From Carettochelys insculpta (Eukaryota > Chordata > Testudines > Carettochelyidae), in assembly GCF_033958435.1 (NCBI RefSeq), contig NC_134137.1, positions 124,222,001 to 124,286,000 of the forward strand: DNA of 64,000 bases, in the 5' to 3' direction. The notes below the pieces were generated by a model. It made no database searches. It was not told where the DNA came from and saw only the letters and a program-made list of their open reading frames with translations. The translations under genes were made by a program, and so were the position numbers. Shown piece by piece: positions 1 to 12,200 of this stretch (positions within the stretch are counted from its first letter, which is position 1; every line of letters starts with the position of its first letter).

Positions 1-644
1 CTACGCAACTTGTGCTTATGTGATGCGGCATTATTACAAGCTGTAGTTTTAATTTGTGGAAGAATCATACCAAGTCACAGCCAAACTATAAATTGAAGGG
101 TACTGTCAAGAGATGACCATCGTATTTTAGTTTGGATTCTTAAAAATTGACTAGCATCTGTGTTCAAGGCTGCTGCTTGTAAACTGCTCCTCTTGTCATG
201 TGCACGCAGGGAAGCAAATGTGTTCTCAGGTATTTGCTGCATTTGGCCTGACGGCACTTATTTCATTCCTCAAAAGACTCGCCTATGTGCACGTGAAACA
301 ACCTTGCATATCTGAAATGACATGCCCTTTCAGTTTTAGTGTCTGTTTTATAATCACCATAAATTAGCTGAATTAATTTCCCAAAGTAACCCATGCAGGT
401 AAAAATATAAATTGTAGCTTAAGCCCTTGTCCCAGAGTTGGCCTCCTAGATTTCCTATTTTGATTACTCTTTCTCTATCTACTTCTGGCTGGTGACCCAC
501 TTCCATTTGCTAGGTTCTGGGTACCAAGAGCACCTGCTAAGAGTGTGTCAGCAGCAAACGTCCGCCATTCTTGTGCATAGCTCATTCATTGTTGTTCTTT
601 TATAGCTCAAATGTGGCTCAGTGCTTGCATATACGTGGCGTACA
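1..644. other. UXS1 intron sequence, nothing recognised
   Basis: AT-rich unique-looking DNA, presumed UXS1 intron because the first visible exon starts in mid-codon. No exon of UXS1 was recognised here. Confidence 0.5.
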
Positions 645-1497
645 TGCAGTAGTAGGCATCCTTCAGTCTGCATAGACTATGGATCACGCCCTTCATAGGT
701 TCAATTGAGGGCTTCATTTACAGCGTCTACTGTGACTATGAAGACCCACACGAGAGTGACAGTCCTTGCTGCATCTCTTGCAGATGTGGTGGGTGTTTGG
801 CAAGTCCTTAGTGTGCTTTCTGTGCACTTGCTTCTCCTCTGCTAGCTGTCTGATCCTCATCTCACCCTTCTGAAGGCCCTTGTGTAACCCCTGCCTCCAT
901 CTGCTGCGGTCGTCTGCTAGTTGTTCCCAGTTGTCCAGCTCGATGTCTACCTCTCTGAGGTATCTCTTGCAGACATGTTTGTAGCGCAACTGGGGGCGTC
1001 TGGGAGGTCTTCTGCCAGAGGCTAGCTCACCATACAGGATGTCTTTTGGAGTCCTTCCATCATTCATCCTGTGGACGTGGCCAAGCCAGCGGAGCCGACG
1101 CTGCCTGAGGAGGGTGTGCATGGTTGGGATTCCAGCTTGCTCGAGGATGGCGGTGTTGGTCACTCTGTCCTTCCATGATATTCCAAGGATGCGCCTGAGG
1201 CAGCGCAAGTGGAAGACGTTCAGCCTCTTTTCCTGGCGGGCATACAGGGTCCAAGTCTCGCTGCCGTAAAGGAGGGTGCTGAGGATGCAGGCTCTGTAGA
1301 CTTGCATTTTGGTGTGAGTGTACAGCTTGTTGTTATTCCACACTCTCTTGCTGAGTCTGGACAGAGCTGAGGCTGCTTTTCCGATCCTCCTATTTAGCTC
1401 AGTGTCCAACGACAGGGTGTCAGTGATGGTGGACCCGAGGTAAACGAACTCGTGGACAACCTCTAACATATAGTTGTCAATGCTGATTGATGGGGAT
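645..1497 (-). mobile_element. Non-LTR retrotransposon, C-terminal part of ORF2 (antisense to UXS1)
   Basis: An open frame on the - strand (about 250 codons, stop at 714-716) has the C-terminal signature of a widespread vertebrate non-LTR endonuclease-reverse transcriptase: VHEFVYLGSTITD, YGSETWTLYAR, FHLRCLRRILGISW, LRWLGHVHRMNDGR, and a terminal CKRC...C...H...C zinc-finger-like motif. The polymerase core is missing (5' truncation). The bases below 714 look like its 3' UTR. An RTE-like family is my best guess, but the clade is not certain. It is unusually open for a 5'-truncated copy, suggesting modest age. Confidence 0.8.
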
Positions 1498-2295
1498 TAA
1501 GTGTTGCATATGCTCATGGTACTGTAATTACCAGCTTGGCTTGGTATATTACATAGTTGACCTGCAATGTCAAGCTTGTCATATAAGAACATTTGTAATG
1601 TTCTCCTGTACAAACTACAGTGTAGGTCGAACTTACAGTTGTGGTTGACAAGAGTCTTAAAGAAAGGACAGAAACATGTTTAAATACTGAAGTGCTTGAA
1701 AGAGGGAAAGGAGAGGTAGCTATACTCATACCGCAGTGCTGCAATTGCAAGCCTGTTGGATCACTTGCATTACTGCCTTTACCCTTTCACCTGTATCTAT
1801 GTCTACACTGTGTGGTTTTTTTTCAGTGTCCCAAGGTCAAAATAAGTACTGTTGAAAAATCACATTCACATAGCCACAACCTTACAAAAGGGAGCATTCT
1901 CATTTACAGCCACAGTTCACAGCCTCAGCATTGGAAAAGGAGTGTTCACATAAGGTGATAAGAGCTGTGCTTTGTTTTCACCCATTCAGTTTTGACCTTA
2001 AAGGAAGGGAGGCCAACAAAAGTCATTTGCAGAGCTGGACTTATTTGAGGAAAAAGCACTCATCTCGATTTTCTTTGTTTTGTTCATTTTTTGATGTGGA
2101 AAAAAGGATTTTTTTTTTTTTCTGGGGGAGAGGACAACAAGTGTAGACAGGCCCTCAGAGTGGTTCACTTGCCTGTGTTTTTCAATGTATTGGAGGAGGG
2201 TGGGAGCCTGCAGCTGACTGCTTTCCCATGCATAAACCAGTAAACAAATAAGGCAACTTATCTGTCCCTGAGCAAATACCATCTCACCACTAAAA
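1498..2295. other. UXS1 intron; possible short inverted-repeat element inside
   Basis: Mostly unique AT-rich DNA with a T-rich tract near 2108. ctatgtctacactg at about 1796 and tgtagacaggccct at about 2141 resemble opposite ends of the short elements seen elsewhere, but the interiors do not pair convincingly. Confidence 0.3.
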
Positions 2296-2332
2296 CAAAA
2301 AAGCAGTCCAGTAGCACTTCAAAGACTGTTGG
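2296..2332 (-). repeat. Fragment of the GTTAGTCT-type repeat
   Basis: aaagcagtccagtagcactt followed by caaagactg is the reverse complement of the segment ...cagtctttgaagtgctactg... seen in the repeats near 41.6 kb and 56.1 kb. Only the distal part survives. Confidence 0.55.
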
Positions 2333-2942
2333 CATTGCTAAGTCTTTTGCATAATAACGTCACTGTCTGCAATGAAGTAGCTCTGTATGTTGAACCATGT
2401 TACTAAAACATTCACTCCTCCCTGGCAAGTAAAGCGGTTGATAGGAGAAACCATTCAGGGAGCCTTTTCTTCTTCCGTTTCACCTTTTCCTGTGATGATG
2501 CTGCAGCTAACAACTGAAGAAAGAATCTGAAGGGCAGGGATTAAAAGATGGAGGCAACATTGCTTTCCCAGACTCCCATCCCTTTGTGTGGTTCTGTTGC
2601 ACTTGTTTTTGGTATGGAATGAGATTAATTGAAAGGAGCCTGTTGGTTCTTGTACATGGCTTCTCTTTTTTAGGATTTATGTAGCAGTTATGGATAAGTA
2701 TCAGCTCAAATACATCTTTATTCACTCATGTCACAGAAGAAGGATTCACTTTTTAATGATCTGCTGTTTTGGCATTATACCATTAAACTTGTACTAGGTG
2801 TAACCTGTGGGAAATTCCGACGAGGTCTTTTCAGAGAAGTACATATTAGTCTTCCAACAGAATATCATTCAGTAGTAGTAACATCTAGCTGCACAACAAA
2901 AATGTCATCAAAAACTGTCATTGTGACACCTTGCTAAATACT

Positions 2943-3246
2943 GGGAATGTCTACACTGTTGTAAAAGACCTGCTACGTGGTTGTAACTAGTCCTGCTCAG
3001 CTGCCTCAAGCTTGCAGGGTGAGGGCTGCAAGTCCGAAAATGGCAGTGCCAGATGTTTGAGCTCAAGTGGAGCCTCAGCTCTGATGCCCTGCAGTGGAAG
3101 TGGGTCACAAAGCCCAGGGTTCCGTCCAAGACCAAATGACTGCACCAATGTTTAGCCCCACTGCTTGAGCCCCACAGGCTCAAGTCACAGCTGACGTAGG
3201 CTGCAACCTTTGAGCTGCATGTTTTTATTGCAGTGCAGACCTACCC
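2943..3246. mobile_element. Short inverted-repeat transposon (MITE-like)
   Basis: The left end gggaatgtctacactg and the right end cagtgcagacctaccc are inverted copies. The inner arms also pair: a CAGCTG and a cctcaagc/ggggct block occur in both orientations. There is no coding capacity. The flanking target duplication is not clean. Confidence 0.7.
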
Positions 3247-3900
3247 TCAGCTGTCTTCATCTTTACATGTTTTGTTGTGAATAACAAGATTTGTAACTAC
3301 CATCAAAAAGCATTTGATGATATCAGATAACTAGAATTGATTTCAAACTAGAGCAGTTACACATATCTTACATATGACTGGGTTTACAGTGAGGTAGAAA
3401 GAATAAATTTATTCCAGCAGATTTTTATAAGCTTACTTAAAAAAAAAATGTCGACCTGCTTAAGCTAGAGAAATATGCACTGTCACTCTTTGAAAAGATG
3501 TATGAGGAAAAATGTAGCTTAAATATTAAGCCCTTGCCAACTTGACAGTCTTTTAAGTTTTCTTATCAGAGCATGTATTTATCTTGAGGGCATGTAAGAT
3601 TTCAAATAAAACAAGATTTTCAAAAGTGTAAGTTACTTAAAGATTTATTGAAAAGTAATGCATACATCTCCTAACCGTAAATCAGGTTGCTTGTGAATTT
3701 TATTGTGTTGTATTGTCAAAAAGCAGAATGACTGAGAGGCCAGCAAAAATTTCACACGTGGTTTGTTGCACAAAACTCCACTGGAGTCCAGGCAAATGTT
3801 CTTATCAACAGGGACATTTTGATGTTGCAGTGTTGTTATGACCATGTTGGTCTCAGGTTACTAGAGAGACAACTAGGTGAAGCAGTATCTTTTACTAGAC

Positions 3901-4523
3901 CAGGGATCAGCAACCAAAACAGCAAGAAGACATTTTTTCAAATTTGATAAATTCAATAATTCAAGAGTTGCAATGCATTGTAATACAGAGGGTCCTTAAT
4001 AAATCATATCAAACCATACTTTTTTGTAACCCCTATTTTAAGAATAATGCACATGATTTGTAATGTGATACGTTTACTAGAACATTCACAAACTTTTTAC
4101 ATATTCTGTTTCCTCACACTTTACGTGTGTACACCACTATCTTCCTGACTCTCTGTCCTGAACCTACTTTATTATGCCAATTTTACTTCACATTTAATTT
4201 TTCTTTCTTAAGATGCATGTTACCCTTCACAGCAGGAATGCTGTGAGCTCTTTTCCTTTTCAAAATCAAGACTTTGTTAGCAACACAATCAAAACACAGG
4301 TACAGTATTATATCCCACAATGCACTGCATATAGCAAAAGGGGAGTTATCCAATTTTTCAAGATCACGTATGGTTTGCTATGTAGATCTGAGTTGTTCAT
4401 TGTTTTGGCTTTTAGACATTCACTGTTTATTGAAAATCAGGATTTTTTTTTCTTTAAGCCTTACAATGATAGGGTTGGGAGCCACAAAGAAGTCCTTAAA
4501 TAGTTACAGGTTGCAAACCTCTG
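3901..4523. mobile_element. Non-autonomous hAT-like transposon, copy 1, with perfect 8-bp TSD
   Basis: The left end is cagggatcagcaacc and the right end ggttgcaaacctctg, short hAT/Charlie-type inverted termini. The flanks tactagac (3893-3900) and tactagac (4524-4531) are an exact 8-base target-site duplication, the length expected for hAT. About 620 bases, AT-rich, no transposase frame. A second copy of the same family lies at 7862-8995. Confidence 0.88.
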
Positions 4524-4531
4524 TACTAGAC

Positions 4532-6138
4532 CAACTCTGTGTTGGTGAGAGAGACAAGCTTTCTTGAGAGTGCCTCACTTACCTTGTCTCCCATTTTGAC
4601 ATGCTCACAGTATCAGCTGGGTGATTTTTTATGTGCTGCCCTCTTAGTTTGTAAATCTCTTTGACATCAGTCATGCAGTGGTAGAACAAAGCTAGCTCTT
4701 CAACTTTTAACCTTGTAAAGAGTGCAGGGTGTTCTGTGCATACAGTGGTGAGAAATACTAGAAAAAAATCTTTGCTCTGTACTATTCTGTACCATGCTAC
4801 ATTATGAATAGTACGTGAACATAATTTTGCTGAATTATTCATGTTGGGTTTCACAGGCATCTCCAGTTAAGGTTTAACATTCTTTGGTGGGGTATTTTTG
4901 CTAACAAGCCATTTGTTTGATCAGCTCTGGTCTACGGACTCCTATTTCAGTGAAACCTGGAACCTTTATTAGGCAACATCTTATCTAAGAGATCACCCAG
5001 AAGTATCCTTATTTCATTTCTGTAGGAAAATCACTTACCTCCATTAAGATCCAGTCTTTGTTGGTGCCTTTGATGGTCATGTGTGACAGATTTTGCTGTA
5101 TTATAGCAATCAGTTACAGGTTTTCTTCAGTTCTTTTGACTTGGGCTTCTATTATACTTTCTCTCCTGTGCTGGCTGTGTTCTTACAAATTCTGAAATGA
5201 ATAGGTACCAGCTTCTCTGATGTAGAGGGAGTCAGATACCCAAACCAAAAAACCCAGCAGTGTTTACAGACTATGTAGAATCCAGCTTCATCATTTTAAC
5301 TCTTCATTGTTCAGAACCTTGGTCACATAGCTTATCAAGTCACTAACAGGGAACCAAGAAGAGCAGAGGCATGCATGGTTACTTCTTTTTATTTAATCTA
5401 ATCTGTTCAAGTCTCTTCACTCACTTTACCAGAAACTACTAACCGTGGATGTTTTATAAATTTGAATTTATGAAGGATTGTACTGTCCCATATGAAGTGC
5501 AGTTCCTATATGCGATAAGCAAGGTTAATGTAATTTTGACCATAATGGAACAAAGGCAAAAAAATGGCAGCTAAGGCTTTTCTCAGTGTGATTGTTGTAA
5601 TATATGTTAATGACCATTGTTGCACCACTAGGAAACAGTTTACAAGTTAGAAAAGAAAAAAAAATCTTATGGCGGCTTTAATATCAGAAAGACCAGATGC
5701 TATTTTTGCTTATTATATCATCTGAAATTAGAAGTTACCTTGAAAATTTGATGACAAAAGAGGCGGAATCAAGTACATCCTTGCTCTTCCACAGCTATGT
5801 ACTTCACTTTGCTGTTTTGAAAGATGCTAAATATTTTGCTTGTAGGCTGTGTACCAGCAGCATCTGTATAGCTGTGTTCAGCGCTAACAAAATGTTTCTG
5901 TAATTCAAAATTTTAATCTCTGTTAACTTCCAAGTTCATTTGGCTGTGGTTTTGGCTTCGCTCATATGCTCTCTCTAGATAGCAGTGTGTTCAGATCTAG
6001 GGTTTACAGTTATAGGAGACTTTGATATGGAAGGTGAAGAATTTGGTGAGGCATTTGTTGACATGGTAGTTTCCTGCAGCCTTGGTGCTTTTTCATTTAG
6101 TTTACTATATTGGGGTTCTTTTCTCTGTTATCTCATAG
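4532..6138. other. UXS1 intron, nothing recognised
   Basis: Unique-looking AT-rich DNA up to the exon acceptor at 6138. No repeat or RNA gene was recognised. Confidence 0.5.
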
Positions 6139-6243
6139 TGGACCAGATCTATCATCTAGCATCTCCTGCTTCCCCTCCAAATTACATGTATAACCCTATC
6201 AAGACATTAAAGACCAACACTATTGGAACATTAAACATGTTGG
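6139..6243 (+). CDS. UXS1: UXS1 exon, first in window
   Basis: The acceptor is ctcatag and the donor is gtgagt. The exon enters in phase 1 (its first two bases complete a Val codon) and leaves in phase 1. It encodes [18 protein letters not shown] and then [15 protein letters not shown], a substrate and NAD-pocket stretch almost unchanged across vertebrates. The first base of the Val codon must come from an exon upstream of the window. Confidence 0.96.
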
Positions 6244-9200
6244 GTGAGTTGAAATATTTTTCTATTACTGCATTTGTTCATTTTGATTGAAATAGTCCGA
6301 ACTGCTAACAACTGTTGGACTCGACTGAGTTCCACTTAAGTTTTAATGCCCATTTTCACCAACCTGAATAACCAGCAGCTCACTGATAGTCATGTGAATA
6401 GTCCCATTAATGTCAATTATGAAAAATCAAAAGAACTACTTGCATTTTTATAGTGGCACACATGTTGAAGTGCCTTGCTGAATCTGGAACATAGCCATCT
6501 GCACTGAGGTGATTCCAGTTATTGTATTATGTCAGACTGAATTCATTAGCCCAGTTTGTTTACTAGTATGTTAGCCAGAAAGTTCAAATTGCTGTTACAC
6601 TAAAATCCTAAATTCATTATTTAAATGAGAATAACATCTACAAACAGATCTTTCATAAGTGTTGAAAGAAACTGGTTTTAGGGTAAAAAAAAAAATATGC
6701 TTTTTCCTCTTCATTCTCTGTCTCAGAATAACTCCACAGAACTGGACTAATATTTTCATAACACAAACACGAATACAGGTATCCTAGGACCAAGAAGGAG
6801 CCTTGCCTGTCTGACACAAGGGAAAGAAGAGTTGAGTAAGGGATGAAAGGAAGGAGTGAATGACTCAAAAATCATAGAAAAAAGTAAACATTTTCCTTGA
6901 ATGCCCCATTTTTTTCTAGAATGTTTACCTGTTCAAGTGAGCATTTCAGTATTTTCTTCTGAGGGCATTTTCAAGCAGCACGAAAATCTTGAGTATAGGA
7001 GCTAACTCGAGTACAAGGATTTCCATATTTGGCTCAGTTATTGAGCAATGTCTATGGAGCAATTATACAAATCAGGCAGACAACCAGAGTGCAGCTTGGG
7101 GGGACGGCTGCTGTTACGTCAGTGACAAAGGAAAATCCCTGTATTCAAAGTGACAGATGACTTAATTTTATTATGAGCAGTGTACAGTTGCAATATTTAC
7201 ATAGAGTAGGTACCACCCAGTGTGGCAGACTCTCCCTGAGTCAGTTCCGGGAGCCATACACAGTGTCAGGTACAAATTCTTAGCTGTATTAATTTGTATT
7301 TGGTACAGCTGATAGTCAGGGTATATGGAAGCAGTAAAGTGGATTCAGCCTTTTGTTGTCCCCCTTGATGTCCTCGTCTCAGTCCAGTTGCCTAAGCTCT
7401 AACCTCTATTGCTTGCCAGTGGCACCCAGAATTGCTGAGACATGGGGACCATCTAGCCCCATTTCTTTTCCCCAATGAAGAAATGCTGCACTGAGCACAG
7501 TTCAGGGAAGAAAGTGACTTGGCAGTCCTGTGCCATCCAGTTGTTCCCCTAGACAGGGGAATGATTTCTGTCACTAATTCTGCCATCTTGAGAATCAATG
7601 TGCCAGCAGAGCTGTGCAAAGCCTCCCTTGCACTGGGCAGAATCAAACCCACTGCTTTCAGTTTCAAGAGGAGCTATACCAGTGTAATGAATTTACATGG
7701 GGAATATAACATACTTCTCCTACACCAGGTAACTCCACTTGGCTCCCACCTAGCTTTCCGGTAATATTTTGAGCCCTTGTGGTTCAGAAGATATCAGGTT
7801 GTAAAGCAATAGGTAATCCTTCACAGTCGCACTGTTTGTTTTGATCCCAGACTTAATATAGCACTGGACTCAGCAACCAAGATAGTAAGAAGAGCCCTTT
7901 TTTTTTTTCCAAATTTGGTAAAAATTTTATAATTCAAGAGCTGCAGTGCATATGAGTATGAGACAGTCCTTAATAAATAAAGTCAAACCATACTTTTTGT
8001 CACCCTATTTTAAGAACAGCGTGCACACAGTGATTTGTAATGCGATACGTGTTTACTGCAGGACATTCACCAACTTTTTATATATTCTGTTTCCTCACAC
8101 TTCGGCTGTTTCTACAGCTTTGGAAGTGGCATGCTAGTAGACGGAGCGAAAGATGCTAATGAGGCACCAAATGCAGATTCCCCTTGCCTCATTAGCATAA
8201 TGTCATGTGATTTGAAGTCTGGAAGACCATTCTTCTAGACTCTAAAACGCCATGTAGAAGCGCAGCCCCTGGGGGCGGGGGGCCTTTCAGAAGGAAGTGC
8301 TTCTTTTGGAGGCCCTTTCTTCCCAAAAATTTTCAGGAAGAAGGGGCCTCTGGAAGAAGGACTTCCTTCCGGAAGCCAGCCCCTCCCCAACCCCTCCAGG
8401 GACGTGCTTCTACACAGCATTTTGGAGTCCGGAAGAACTGTCTTCCGGCCTCCAAATCACGTGATGTTATGCTAATGAGGCGTGGGGAATTTGCATCTGC
8501 ACCTCATTAGCATCTTTTGCTCCGTGTATTAGCATGCCACTTCTGAAGGAAGTGGCCTGTGTAGAAACGGCCTTTTGTATGTGTGTGTACCACTGTCTTC
8601 CTAACTTTCACTCCTGAACCCGCTGTAATTGTCATTTTTACTTCATGTTTAATTTTGGTTTTCTTTCTTAAAATGCTTGTTGCCCTTCACAGCAGGAGTG
8701 CTGCAAACTTCCTTTTCCTTTTCAAAATCAAGACTCTATTAGAAACATTATCAAAACATAGCTACAGTATCATAACCCACAATGCACTGCTCATATTAGA
8801 GGCAGTTATTCAATGTTTCAAGATCACATATGGTTTACTATTTAAATATGAGTTTTTCGTTGTTGGTCAGATGTTCACCACGTATTGAAAATAATCAGGA
8901 GGTGTTTTTGGTTTTTTTTTGTTTGTTTGTTTGTTTTTTAATTTGCAATTATAATATTGGGAGCTACAAAGAAGTCCTTCAGTTGCAGACCCCTGAATTA
9001 TAGCACATTCTTAACAGGAGAGTAATTATGCATTAGAAAAGCTTACAAATGGTCATGGCAGGTTCTGAGTTACTGGCAATTTCTAAATCAAGATTGATTG
9101 TTGTCCTACAAGGTATTCTTTAGTACACATACGAATTAATTCAGGGAAGTCTACAGATTGCCCTCATGATCTTGTGTACACTGGAGGAAAAAGTCCTGCC

Positions 9201-12200
9201 CTTTTGTTCAGTGTAACTTTTAATCCATAAAGTAAGTGTACTTAAGATCTGGCATTTAACCAATAATGTGATTCAAGAAGCAGAAGAGCTCAGTCCTGGT
9301 CCTTCTTGTTTAAAGTAGACTTGGAAAGAGAGAGACTAGATTGGAAGGAAACTGATGAGGGAACCCCTGAATTTTCTTTCTCCATAAACAAAGTAGGCCT
9401 AAGTAAAGCAATGAACATGACTGCAAGTATCTTGAATTTGCTAAAATTCACTGTTTCCTTTTTCTTAATGTTTAGGTTTAGCAAAACGTGTTGGAGCACG
9501 GCTTCTACTGGCCTCCACCTCTGAAGTGTATGGAGGTAAGACATGAGCATAGCTGGAGTATTTATGGTGTGACTAATCCAAGGAGAATTTAAAATAGCTT
9601 CCATGGATGGTTCATGGTAGCATCAAGTATTGGCATAGTTGTCAAACCTTGGGCTTGTTAGCTTTCATCTCAGTGTTTAAACTGTAGGTGGTAACTTTCA
9701 CTTTAGGGCCCCTTTGCACTGCCAGAGCAAAGCAACTCAAGTGTAAATGAAAATCTGGCCCTAAATCAGTTGACCTAAAAAGGAATGTTAGCATTATGGG
9801 GTCTTAAGGGGAGTTTCTAAATGTTGAACTCTTAGACGTCAGAGGCCATGGGGGAATGCTTTGGAGGGAATCAGGCAGCAGATTTGGCTCTTGTTGTCCA
9901 AACAGTTTGGAAGCTGGATGATTTTGATGATTCAGCAGCACCAGTAATGTGGTGAGTGCTGAACACAAGATAAGCCACAGGCCTTGCTCTGTAAGAGCAT
10001 TCAGTGTAAAAGTGTGCCTCCATTGGAAAACAACCAGTTGGCAACATCACTATCAGTGCCTGGCTACTTCCTGCAAATGACATGACAGTTCTTGTCTCAC
10101 ATTTCTACCTCCTCCCTATTTCTAGTATGCAAGAGACAGTTTCTACAGGAGTGAGGGGTGGTTAGTGCTAGCCCTGGAGACCCTTTCTAGCTGAGTATAA
10201 ACCACATTTAGTCTTCTGGAAGATGGAATATTGCTGCAGTCAGACCAAGTATACCAGTTCTAGAGCTGCATCTCTTCCCAGCAACCTGACTGCTTTAGGG
10301 GAAAAGTTAAAGCAAAACAGATTGTCTAACTTAGTTATGTATAAAATCCAGTCAGGCAAAGAGATCTGACTTCATACAGTAAGCTTAAGTAAATGGAAAA
10401 AAAATTATTATTTTTGAGTTCTTAGCAAGTTAAACAAACCCCTTGAAAATGTCTTTTAACTATTTGTTTCCTACGGAGATTCTCAAAATGCGCTCAACAG
10501 CGTGCTTTCAGATGATTGGCAGATTTACTTCTGTCAGAGTGCTGAAGCATCTGCATGAATTAGATACTAAAATTTGAAAACAGTCCAGGGCCCTCTTAGA
10601 ATTCCACAGGTATTTATGTTCATCTAAAACACCTGATGTCTCTTCATTGTCAGGTGTTTCATTTGGCATGAATTTAACCATGATCCAAACTAAGAACAGC
10701 TTAAAAATTAGAGTTGTAGCAAACATACAGGGGAACAGAACTAAAACTCGATGGTCAAGAAAAAATGAGAAGTAGAGCAGCAGGATAACAATAGGGACTT
10801 GGTCATATACGCAAACTTTTAACTTGGGGAGGGGAAAAGCCCAGCTCAGATACAATGGGGGTGGGAGTGGTGTGCAGTACTAAAACTGTATCATATCTAT
10901 TTTATCCTGCCCCACTTATTTTTCTTTATGAAATCAAGCTCTGTGGTTGAAGTAGGGTTGGTGTGGAACTGGGCTTGGAATTTGAGAAGTGGGGAGAGAA
11001 GAAAGTAACCCATGTTTAGGTCTCAATTTTAAAAGCAATGAAGTGACTTAGGAACACAAGTTTAATTGACTTTCAGTGGGGCATTTTCTCATAAATCACT
11101 CACATTTTTTAAAAAATCCTGTCTAATAATATACAAAGCAGTTGTGAACCATTGTCCTTTGGTGTACTCTGTGAATTATAGCTGAGCGTGTTTGACATTA
11201 ATATCTGCCTTCAGTGAGGTTGCTTAAAAATTCCTGTGGGATTTTTCAGAGGACAATTTTAATCAGTTAGACTCTTATTGTGTAAAACTATAATGCAAGA
11301 TAAATTTTCTTTTTATACAAAAGTGTCCTTTATAAAAAGGATCAAAAGTTATAACATGACAAAGGCAAAGCTGTAGCTACTGGCAGAAGAGCCATTCTAA
11401 TTAAAAGCCATGATTTGGTAGTGTCTCAACATTTTTTTAAAAAGGAGTTTGCAATTCAGACCGCAAATAAAAAAATATAATATCCTTTATATGAGCAGTG
11501 TGAGTGCAACTGTTTATTTTCGGTATGTATGATGTCCCAGTATGCTGTTTTCTTGAAAGCTTACAGCAAGTCTTGAATTGACCAGATTTCTTCCAAAGAG
11601 CAGCAGTTCAATCTGGCTGTCTGCCAGCCAGCTCTAAAGATGAATAATTAATACCATTTGAACACTAACTTTCAGTTATTATTAATATTCACTCTTAAAT
11701 TGAATAAATCTTGGCTCAAAAATAATCTCTGTGCCACTTGCTGACCTTAGACTATTAGACTCAGAGAAAAACAAGGCATGCACACCATTTTTGTTTATGG
11801 GTCTGTTCCCCACGTTCAGCAAACCAAATTCTTTAGGGCATGTCTAGATCTCCACCTTCTGGTTATATAAAATGAATAAGTTGGATATTGGTCCATAAAA
11901 CTTCCAGGACATTTTATATTAGACACTGAAAGCCTTAGTGCAGGGCTCTTTTGATCTTGACCCAGAACAGTAGGACACAGAAAGCAATAAGTCTTGGCCA
12001 GAACTTTTGCTTTCAGTCTCTGCATTTGTAAACAAGCATATTACCTATCCATATGAAATTATTTCCACTTTACAGTCATGCTGCTCTATAGAGGTAAAAA
12101 GAGTCTGGAGAGAACTGGCCACAACCAGTGATCATGTTGTGACCTATTTGTACTTGAAGATCAGAATAAGAATTGTGATCTGTAATATTTTGTTGATTTA

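Larger units (their letters stand above)
7862..8995. mobile_element. Non-autonomous hAT-like transposon, copy 2, split by a nested element
   Basis: Homologous along its length to 3901-4523 (for example ccttaataaa, tcaaaccatactttttgt, ttcacagcagg, cccacaatgcactgc). The right end ttgcagacccctg closes the hAT-like termini. The flanks taatatag and aattatag agree at 6 of 8 bases, a decayed TSD. A palindromic element at 8104-8572 interrupts it, and a TTTG microsatellite (about 8912-8938) expands its right part. Confidence 0.85.

Noticed and set aside
1796..2154. Possible short inverted-repeat element with ctatgtctacactg ... tgtagacaggccct
   Set aside because: Only about 12 bases at each end pair; the interiors do not and no target duplication is visible.
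1..6138. Upstream UXS1 exon (NAD-binding motif region)
   Set aside because: Searched for the coding text preceding VDQIYH; no candidate with splice sites was found.
10508..10855. 115-codon hydrophobic frame on the - strand
   Set aside because: Deep inside a UXS1 intron with no recognisable domain; hydrophobic frames are common in AT-rich DNA.
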